A DNA stretch of 5,820 nucleotides from an uncultured Dokdonia sp. (GTDB taxonomy: Bacteria > Bacteroidota > Bacteroidia > Flavobacteriales > Flavobacteriaceae), in NCBI GenBank assembly GCA_937124495.1, contig CAKZKZ010000443.1, positions 1-5,820 on the forward strand. Direction: 5' to 3'. The notes under the pieces were generated by a model. That model did not search any database, had not been told where the DNA came from, and worked only from the letters and a program-made list of their open reading frames with translations. Of the stretch, positions 1 through 4,601 are shown in pieces. The number at the start of each line of letters is the position of its first letter. The first letter of the stretch is position 1. Position numbers and translations under genes: made by a program.

Positions 1-78
1 AAATTCCAATTCATTGATAATCAAGACTATTTTGCTTTCGCGAAAGCGCAACAAATTAGTAACAATAAGGATGTATGA
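1..78 (+). CDS. Probable C-terminal end of an unidentified plus-strand protein (partial)
   Basis: Frame 1 is open from the first base to a TGA at 76-78 and gives 25 residues ending FAFAKAQQISNNKDV. The polar, charged tail looks like a normal protein end, and a plus-strand gene ending here would converge tidily with the minus-strand regulator, leaving 48 bases between the two stops. The fragment contains the palindrome at 34-48, read as Ala-Phe-Ala-Lys-Ala. Too little is present to name a family. Frame 2 is also open for about 109 bases, so the reading frame is a judgement. The alternative is that this is simply non-coding DNA. Confidence 0.4.
   Translation, partial: KFQFIDNQDYFAFAKAQQISNNKDV
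34..48. repeat. Palindromic repeat GCTTTCGCGAAAGCG, copy 1
   Basis: Positions 34-47 form a perfect 14-bp palindrome (GCTTTCGCGAAAGC), and the following G extends the identity to the second copy at 4956-4970 to 15 bases. It is far more GC-rich than its surroundings. This copy probably lies in the end of a coding region, where it reads AFAKA. It resembles highly iterated palindromes of other bacteria, but its function is unknown. Confidence 0.8.
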
Positions 79-126
79 ATTAGTATTCTATTTTTGTCAT
101 GTATTCAGGTAGTATCAATATATTGA

Positions 127-873
127 TTAGCGAAGTGTTCGGATTTTCTTGATCATGTCTTTGTACTTGTCACTTAAAGTTGCTTTGTGATTTCCTTCTA
201 ATAGAATGAAGTTATCCATAGGAACAATCTCAACGATTTTATCGGTATTGATAATAAAATTACGATGTGTCCTACAGAATTTGGTGGTGCTTAAGAAGTC
301 TAAAATTTTAATCAAAGAAATAAGAATGACAAACTTCTCTTTCTCAGTGATAATATTACAGTATTTATCTTCTACTTCTATATAGATAATTTCTGAAACA
401 TGTACTTTTTTTAAGGACTTCCCCTTTTTAATAAATAAATACTCATCGCCTACTACTGCATTTCCATCTTCAATAGATATGGTATTGGGTTGCTCATAAA
501 AACGCTCAATAGCTTGCTCTACAGCATAAACTAACTCCAATTCATTATAAGGCTTAACGATATATGCATACGGCTTAGTCAATTTCGCTTGTTCAAATAT
601 CATACGATCCTGAGAGCTTGTAAGAAAGATAAAAGGTTTTTGTTTTTCGGGCATTGCACACATGGTTTCTGCAATTGTAATTCCTTCAGGTTGCTCGTTT
701 AAAAAAATATCTAAGATCAATAGGTCAACATTCTCATGTAATATCACATTCATTGCTTCTCGATAAGTATCAGCAACAGCAATTACATTTAATCCATTAT
801 TTTCAAGCAACATTTTAATCGCTTGTTGTTCTTGCAAATTGTCTTCTACAAGTAATACGTTCAAATGTTCCAT
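127..873 (-). CDS. LytTR-family response regulator
   Basis: This 248-residue cytoplasmic DNA-binding regulator should be phosphorylated by the kinase encoded just upstream. The N-terminal receiver domain (about 4-122) keeps the whole active site: acidic pair E10-D11, phosphoacceptor D55 in LLILDIFL, T85 in FIFLTSS, and K107 in YIVKPY. A linker follows, then a LytTR DNA-binding domain (about 145-246) with the typical YIEVEDKYCNI strand and the FCRTHRNFIIN segment near 199-209. Length and order match the AgrA/LytR group. Its ATG overlaps the kinase stop by one base (TAATG), which indicates translational coupling. LytTR proteins bind direct repeats near promoters, but the target genes are not evident here; autoregulation or a distant target are both possible. 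A 14-bp palindrome, ATCAATATATTGAT (114-127), touches the stop codon. No clear terminator follows. Confidence 0.95.
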   Translation of the reverse strand: MEHLNVLLVEDNLQEQQAIKMLLENNGLNVIAVADTYREAMNVILHENVDLLILDIFLNEQPEGITIAETMCAMPEKQKPFIFLTSSQDRMIFEQAKLTKPYAYIVKPYNELELVYAVEQAIERFYEQPNTISIEDGNAVVGDEYLFIKKGKSLKKVHVSEIIYIEVEDKYCNIITEKEKFVILISLIKILDFLSTTKFCRTHRNFIINTDKIVEIVPMDNFILLEGNHKATLSDKYKDMIKKIRTLR

Positions 874-2603
874 TATGATTTTTTTTTGGGGAGTGATAGT
901 ATGATTTTGGTTCCATTGCCTAATTCACTTTTAATGTTGAATTCTCCTTGATTTTTTATTATCATAGACTTAACCAAATGCAGACCTAATCCAGTTCCTA
1001 TACTATCTTCATGTTTCTTTTTAGAAAGTAGTTGTGTATGTTTAAGCAGCTCTTCTTTTGTGTCTTCATCCATACCCATGCCTGAATCTTCTACTATCAA
1101 GTCATAATATGCACCTTGTTCTTTACTATATACTTTAATACGATCGCCTGATTTTGAAAACTTGATGGCATTGTCTAACAGGTTTCGTATCATAATTTTT
1201 AAAGATTCCTGATCTGCTTCAACGACATGTTTTTTATCTATCTGATTTTCAAAAGAAATCTTCTTTTCATTCATTAACGGAATGTAATTATAGGCTACAT
1301 GCGTTACTGTTTTAAATAACTGTAAATCATTTATTTTAAAATAGGATTGTTTGGTTTGTAGTAATGCCCAGTTTAATAAATTATCTAGTAACCTATAGGC
1401 TCCATTGACAATAGCGCTATTTTGTTGCAGGGTTTCTTTTACTAAAGCTGTATTCGCTGTTTCAAGGTGATATAATACATTTTTATTGCTAGATTTAATC
1501 GCATTTACTGAAGAGCGTAAATCATGACTTACAATAGAAAACAGTTTATCTTTAGTTGTATTTAATTCATTTAAACGTTCTTTTTGCTCTGAAATAATAG
1601 CATTTCTTTTTATTTTCTCTCTATAAAAAAAGAAGGTAATCCCTAATAACAGTAATAAGATTCCTGCTGATATTATTGATCCATTACGTTGTACTGCTTT
1701 AGTTTTATTTTCGGCTTCTAGTACATTTACTTCCTCCTGTTTTTGTGCTACTGCTATTTTCTTTTCTAACTGTGCCGTTTCATAAATTTTATTCTGATTG
1801 TTTAAAGAATCTTTCCACTGTTCATATTCTTTTCTGTATACTAAGGCTTTTTTAAAATCGTTTCGATTTTCTTCAACTACGGCCATGTTTAGGGCTCCAA
1901 TACTTTTGAAGTTGAAATCTTTCAAATGCTTCGATAAATTATAAGCTTTTTTAAAATAAGAAATAGCTTCAATATCTCGATATTGTTCATAGTATAGGCT
2001 TGCCATACTATTATAACAATTGAATAAGGGTAAAGAGTCCTTTTTAGACTCCCTATAATTCAAGTCTTGCTTTAAGTAAAGCTCTGCTTTTTCATACTCT
2101 TCCAAAAACATATTACTTAAACCCATATTATGGTATACACTAAACTTTTGAATACCAAAAATATCTGGGTTTTGTATGCTATCTATCTTACGGTAATACG
2201 CTAAAGCTTTCTTGTAATTAAGCTCTTCAAAAGCAATTGAGCCTAGATCCATCAGAATATAATTCATAAAGTAAAAGTCTTTTGAAACTTTATTAAATTC
2301 TTCTTTAGCCTCAGTGTATAATTGTTTGCTTTTAAAGCTTTTTGCACGAAAAAAATGGCAATAATTTTTTATGTCATTATCTATTTCCTCTTCTAATAAA
2401 AGTTTTGACGTATAAACTAAGGTAGAATCCCATTGTTTATTAAGAAAAAAACTACGTGTGTTTTTAAAGTGGATTAAGCCTGAGTATTGTTCACTTTTTT
2501 TAAAGATAGCCCTATTTAAAACTGTCTTCTGATCTTCTATTTGAGAGAATCCATAAGAAGTAAATAAGATAAATATCAATAACACAATATTTTCTTTATT
2601 CAT
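873..2603 (-). CDS. TPR-containing sensor histidine kinase
   Basis: A 576-residue membrane sensor kinase. Residues 1-20 look like a signal peptide (hydrophobic core IVLLIFILF, likely cut after GFSQ). About 40-265 hold roughly five tetratricopeptide-type helical repeats, for example around 118-140 (AFEELNYKKALAYYRKI), 156-180 and 196-222. A coiled coil spans about 274-306, and one transmembrane helix lies near 309-327 (IISAGILLLLLGITFFFY), so the TPR part should be periplasmic. The cytoplasmic part has a coiled linker, then the DHp helix with phosphoacceptor H360 in FSIVSHDLRSSVNAI, then an HATPase domain: N box with N474 and N478 (RNLLDNAIKFS), G1 DSGMG (506-510), G2 GTGLGL (536-541) and a final GNGTKIILSLP strand. 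All catalytic motifs are intact. It heads an operon with the LytTR regulator. The signal is unknown; family members are thought to sense through protein contacts of the TPR region. Confidence 0.95.
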   Translation of the reverse strand: MNKENIVLLIFILFTSYGFSQIEDQKTVLNRAIFKKSEQYSGLIHFKNTRSFFLNKQWDSTLVYTSKLLLEEEIDNDIKNYCHFFRAKSFKSKQLYTEAKEEFNKVSKDFYFMNYILMDLGSIAFEELNYKKALAYYRKIDSIQNPDIFGIQKFSVYHNMGLSNMFLEEYEKAELYLKQDLNYRESKKDSLPLFNCYNSMASLYYEQYRDIEAISYFKKAYNLSKHLKDFNFKSIGALNMAVVEENRNDFKKALVYRKEYEQWKDSLNNQNKIYETAQLEKKIAVAQKQEEVNVLEAENKTKAVQRNGSIISAGILLLLLGITFFFYREKIKRNAIISEQKERLNELNTTKDKLFSIVSHDLRSSVNAIKSSNKNVLYHLETANTALVKETLQQNSAIVNGAYRLLDNLLNWALLQTKQSYFKINDLQLFKTVTHVAYNYIPLMNEKKISFENQIDKKHVVEADQESLKIMIRNLLDNAIKFSKSGDRIKVYSKEQGAYYDLIVEDSGMGMDEDTKEELLKHTQLLSKKKHEDSIGTGLGLHLVKSMIIKNQGEFNIKSELGNGTKIILSLPKKKS

Positions 2604-2621
2604 TGACTATTAATTAATTAC

Positions 2622-2637
2622 CTTTAATTTAAAGATA
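2622..2637 (-). promoter_or_regulatory. Candidate promoter -7 box and overlapping dyad of the kinase operon
   Basis: Read on the minus strand, TATCTTTA (2637-2630) fits the Bacteroidetes -7 form TAnnTTTR, 26 bases before the kinase ATG. No good TTG lies at the expected -33 distance; that position falls in the T-rich arm of the upstream terminator. The perfect dyad CTTTAA-N-TTAAAG (2622-2634) overlaps the box and could be an operator. The position just after a strong terminator supports a separate promoter here. Confidence 0.4.
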
Positions 2638-2650
2638 CAATATTCAATGA

Positions 2651-2690
2651 ATTAAAAAAAACAGAAGATTTCTCTTCTGTTTTTTTTAAT
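2651..2690 (-). terminator. Strong intrinsic terminator of the 153-residue gene
   Basis: A perfect 18-bp inverted repeat (2651-2668 with 2673-2690) has a 4-base loop. On the minus strand the core ACAGAAGA/TCTTCTGT is closed by a GAAA tetraloop and followed by an 8-base T run, the classic form. It begins 5 bases after the stop of the minus-strand gene at 2696 and sits before the kinase start, so it isolates the two units. The A/T runs are symmetric, so it could also act on plus-strand transcripts. Confidence 0.88.
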
Positions 2691-2695
2691 TTCTA

Positions 2696-3157
2696 TTACC
2701 CTTTGGAGTTAGGATCATTATTCTCTTGAGTGACAACAACAGTTCCTCTTTTAGTAGTATTATCATCTATATATTCTGAATTATCAAATTCTGCAACACC
2801 CGATAGAATAATTGTAATACATTCATCTTTTTCAATCTTAGGATTATCATCAAAGTTAACTGGATAACCTTTATTAACATTATACTCTTTATTAAAACTA
2901 GACATCAAAGTACCATCAACAGAAGAAGCATCTATAGTATAAATCTTGTTACTCAAATTTGATTGATAAGTTACATTTGACTGGACGGGTACAAGCTTTC
3001 CCTCTCCTTTTTTTATCTTTTCATCAATTCCTTCTTGAATAAGTATATTTCCTGAAATTGTAAGCGAAGTACCCTCTTTATTCAATATAGCACTAAAAGA
3101 TGGTGCAATTTCATTAGTAATCTGTTTTTTAGCATCTAAATCTTTAATCGTTTCCAT
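2696..3157 (-). CDS. Unrecognised small cytoplasmic protein, 153 residues
   Basis: I do not recognise this family. The protein is acidic and polar, with a single cysteine (in DECITIILSG) and no signal peptide, lipobox or membrane helix. It begins with a short charged helix-like segment (METIKDLDAKKQI), then shows alternating strand-like stretches such as TSLTISGNILIQEG (30-43), VTYQSNLSNKIYTIDAS (62-78), DECITIILSGVAEF (111-124) and RGTVVVTQ (137-144). This pattern suggests a beta-sandwich or barrel. The last eight residues, NNDPNSKG, look disordered. Support for it being real: good length in AT-rich DNA, a sensible ATG, and a strong terminator 5 bases after the stop. The best purine-rich site, AGGAGA, is about 18 bases before the ATG, farther than usual. 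It is a single-gene unit with a long upstream region containing a 16-bp inverted repeat. Function is unknown. Confidence 0.75.
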   Translation of the reverse strand: METIKDLDAKKQITNEIAPSFSAILNKEGTSLTISGNILIQEGIDEKIKKGEGKLVPVQSNVTYQSNLSNKIYTIDASSVDGTLMSSFNKEYNVNKGYPVNFDDNPKIEKDECITIILSGVAEFDNSEYIDDNTTKRGTVVVTQENNDPNSKG

Positions 3158-3225
3158 AATAATGTATTTAAAATTTCTCCTACTCTATAAGCTTTTCGGA
3201 TATCGCTTTTTTTTAAATTCTAGAA

Positions 3226-3269
3226 TTGTATTGAATTGCTATACTATTCAGATTAGCAATTCAATACAA
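3226..3269. repeat. Perfect 16-bp inverted repeat with 12-base loop
   Basis: TTGTATTGAATTGCTA (3226-3241) and its exact complement TAGCAATTCAATACAA (3254-3269) flank the loop TACTATTCAGAT. The repeat lies 69-112 bases upstream of the minus-strand 153-residue gene. It is not a terminator in either direction: no T run follows it on the plus strand (AGAGAAGG), and the minus strand continues into A-rich DNA. It may be an operator, a structured leader or a recombination/transposition footprint. Confidence 0.8.
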
Positions 3270-3412
3270 AGAGAAGGCACAAGCGATTGCTTTAAAATTA
3301 AAATGGAAGGAAAGAGGATATTCTTTGAACGAGATATAGGAAATAATGAAGTAAACATCTGAATATACTATAGTTATCAAAAAAATGAATGTATAAAGTA
3401 GTATCAGTTTAT

Positions 3413-3453
3413 TAAAACAAAAAGCCTCATATATTTGGTATATATGAGACTTT
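3413..3453 (-). terminator. Minus-strand intrinsic terminator, probably of the SnoaL-like gene
   Basis: The arms 3421-3434 and 3440-3453 form a 14-bp stem with a 5-base loop. On the minus strand the only irregular pair is a G-T wobble, and the stem is followed by TTTTTGTTTTAAT. On the plus strand the same pair is a C-A mismatch, which supports minus-strand use. It lies 134 bases past the SnoaL-like stop, with the REP-like element in between. A second copy of the right-arm sequence ATATATGAGA (3459-3468) could compete for pairing. Confidence 0.65.
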
Positions 3454-3489
3454 ATTTAATATATGAGAAAAAATAAAAAGAATTTAAAA

Positions 3490-3566
3490 CGTCATTCTGA
3501 ATTTATTTCAGAATCTTATAGTTAATCATAAGAAGGATGAGAAACTGAAACAAGTTCAGTTTGACG
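3490..3566. repeat. REP/BIME-like double-hairpin element
   Basis: Two small hairpins sit inside a larger inverted arrangement. Hairpin 1 is ATTCTGAA-TTTAT-TTCAGAAT (3494-3514). Hairpin 2 is AAACTGAA-ACAAG-TTCAGTTT (3542-3562). The outer ends CGTCA (3490-3494) and TGACG (3562-3566) are exact complements, and CGTCATTCTGAA matches the complement of the other end at 10 of 12 positions. This head-to-head form is typical of dispersed intergenic palindromes mobilised by REP-associated transposases. From memory, GTCATTCTGAA...TTCAG repeats are common between flavobacterial genes. It lies just after the SnoaL-like stop, where it may protect mRNA ends or terminate transcription. Confidence 0.65.
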
Positions 3567-3586
3567 AGAATTATAAAACTTTCTAT

Positions 3587-3958
3587 CTATTCACTAGGCG
3601 GCATATCATAAAAGAATTGCTCTTTAACAATTTTTCCGTCTTTTACTTCATATACTGCTATTTCTGAAGATTGAGAGCGATAGCCACTTGGGCGATGTGT
3701 AGTATCCATCTCAAAGCGAACAGAAAACCAATTATCTGCCACAGTAGGTTCACTTACTTTACTACTATGCACTTCAAAAGTTTCTTCCCACCACGTTCCT
3801 TTTTGAGCAACAGCTTCCATACCTTGTACTTCTTCCATCTGTGCTCCTTTAGGTTCAATACTTATAATATCGGTACTATACAAGTTTTGATAACAGCTAC
3901 CATAATCTCCTTTATTACACCAACTGACTAGTTTTTCTGCGATTTCTTTAGTTTCCAT
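3587..3958 (-). CDS. SnoaL-like / NTF2-fold protein
   Basis: This 123-residue soluble protein has the layout of the SnoaL-like branch of the NTF2 fold. An N-terminal helical part (1-27, KEIAEKLVSWCNKGDYGSC) precedes a short YSTDIISIEP strand with the family-typical position after 'Y..D'. A region around 45-60 follows, with the VQGMEAVAQKGTWWEE helix. The C-terminal curved sheet comes last: WFSVRFEMD (77-85), the basic/aromatic THRPSGYRSQ loop, then IAVYEVKDGKIVKEQFFYDM (100-119). These folds include enzymes (isomerases, cyclases) and plain binding proteins, so the activity cannot be assigned. The ATG is well placed behind an A-rich stretch and a plausible promoter. Stop is TAG. It is a single gene divergent from the DUF1761-like gene, with a REP-like repeat and terminator downstream. 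Confidence 0.88.
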   Translation of the reverse strand: METKEIAEKLVSWCNKGDYGSCYQNLYSTDIISIEPKGAQMEEVQGMEAVAQKGTWWEETFEVHSSKVSEPTVADNWFSVRFEMDTTHRPSGYRSQSSEIAVYEVKDGKIVKEQFFYDMPPSE

Positions 3959-4005
3959 TTGATATCATTTTTTAAGGTACATCACGTACAATTCATTGTT
4001 TTGTT

Positions 4006-4036
4006 TAAAAATAACACATCTAAACATGCATTACAA
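4006..4036 (-). promoter_or_regulatory. Candidate promoter of the SnoaL-like gene
   Basis: On the minus strand, TTG (4036-4034) and TATTTTTA (4013-4006) are separated by 20 bases, close to the Bacteroidetes -33/-7 arrangement. Transcription would start near 4000 and leave about a 40-base leader. The leader includes the dyad GTAC-ATCAC-GTAC (3977-3989), a possible operator. Confidence 0.45.
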
Positions 4037-4070
4037 GCCTCTTATGTTAAACAAAGTTTACTTTTTTTAA

Positions 4071-4078
4071 TACCTTTA
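4071..4078 (+). promoter_or_regulatory. Candidate -7 box of the DUF1761-like gene
   Basis: TACCTTTA fits TAnnTTTR and lies 32 bases before the ATG at 4111. The -33 position has only TTA (4047-4049), so the match is weak. The dyad TAAAC-AAA-GTTTA (4048-4060) covers the same region and lies between the two divergent promoters. Confidence 0.35.
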
Positions 4079-4110
4079 ATAATAACTAATCAATAAAAAC
4101 AGCACATCTT

Positions 4111-4548
4111 ATGGAAGATTTTAGTCCTAATATTTTAGCATTGCTTGCCGCTGCTGCCTCCTCTTTGGTGGTAGGATTTTTTTGGTATGGCCCTTTATTT
4201 GGGAAAGCTTGGATGAAAGAATCTGGCATGACCGAAGAAAAAGTTAAAGGAGGAAATATGGCACTCATTTTTGGGTTAAGTTTTGTATTTGCTTGTTTTC
4301 TAGCAATCACTATGTGGGCACAAGTTCTGATAGGTGGTGGAGGTGGAGAAATTCACGGACAAGCACCTTTTCTTACGTTTAAGCATGGTGCTTTTCATGG
4401 AGTACTTATGGGTCTTTTTGTGATCCTTCCCGTTTTAGGAACGATAGCTTTATATGAACGCAAGTCAATAAAGTATGTCTTAATAGCTGTAGGATATTGG
4501 ACAGTAACCTTAGCTATTATGGGCGGTATTGTTAATGCCTGGTTATAA
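4111..4548 (+). CDS. DUF1761-like four-helix membrane protein
   Basis: This 145-residue inner-membrane protein has four predicted membrane helices: about 7-26, 50-73, 93-114 and 120-143. The segment GFFWYGPLFGKAWMKESGMT (22-41), at the end of helix 1, is the hallmark I recognise for DUF1761 proteins: a WYGPLFGK-W motif followed by a short polar loop. Other notable features are a GGGGGE loop (75-80) and His residues H82, H92 and H96 in or near helix 3. Function is unknown; no catalytic role is established for the family to my knowledge. The ATG is preceded by an A-rich stretch without a strong ribosome site, normal for Bacteroidota. It stands alone, divergent from the SnoaL-like gene and convergent with the acetyltransferase gene, ending at a shared terminator. 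Confidence 0.88.
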   Translation: MEDFSPNILALLAAAASSLVVGFFWYGPLFGKAWMKESGMTEEKVKGGNMALIFGLSFVFACFLAITMWAQVLIGGGGGEIHGQAPFLTFKHGAFHGVLMGLFVILPVLGTIALYERKSIKYVLIAVGYWTVTLAIMGGIVNAWL

Positions 4549-4566
4549 ATATTTCACTAAAAAAGA

Positions 4567-4599
4567 GCTCATTAAAGAGGCCATTTCTTTTTAATGAGC
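4567..4599. terminator. Bidirectional terminator between convergent genes
   Basis: GCTCATTAAAGAG (4567-4579) pairs with CTTTTTAATGAGC (4587-4599) over 13 positions, including one G-T, around a 7-base loop. On the minus strand it is followed by TCTTTTTT, a strong T run. On the plus strand the tail is weaker (CTTTATGTTTT). It lies 18 bases after the DUF1761-like stop and 2 bases after the acetyltransferase stop. Confidence 0.82.
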
Positions 4600-4601
4600 C
4601 T

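Larger units (their letters stand above)
3158..3586. other. 429-base gene-poor spacer with three hairpin elements
   Basis: No convincing gene lies here. A 66-codon plus-strand frame (3162-3362) has low-complexity hydrophobic content and spans an inverted repeat, so I do not call it. The stretch holds the leader or promoter side of the 153-residue gene, the 16-bp inverted repeat at 3226-3269, a minus-strand terminator at 3413-3453 and a REP-like double hairpin at 3490-3566. I found no good -33/-7 promoter pair for the 153-residue gene. Confidence 0.6.

Noticed and set aside
89..96. Plus-strand TATTTTTG, a perfect TAnnTTTG -7 box
   Set aside because: No TTG is found at the proper distance upstream, and it would drive only antisense RNA through the response regulator; such boxes are frequent in AT-rich DNA.
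114..127. 14-bp palindrome ATCAATATATTGAT at the end of the response regulator gene
   Set aside because: It is pure AT-rich dyad with no loop and no T run, so it does not qualify as a terminator; an operator role has no promoter next to it.
2651..2690. Hairpin considered as a regulatory leader of the kinase operon
   Set aside because: Its position 5 bases after the upstream stop, GAAA loop and T run fit simple termination better, and it lies upstream of the candidate kinase promoter.
3162..3362. 66-codon plus-strand frame with ATG at 3162
   Set aside because: Its content is low-complexity and unlike known proteins, it runs through the 16-bp inverted repeat, and no promoter or ribosome site supports it.
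3671..3931. 86-codon plus-strand frame
   Set aside because: It is antisense to the SnoaL-like gene, whose protein pattern is far more convincing.
4086..4310. 74-codon minus-strand frame
   Set aside because: It lies antisense to the start of the DUF1761-like gene and has no family features.
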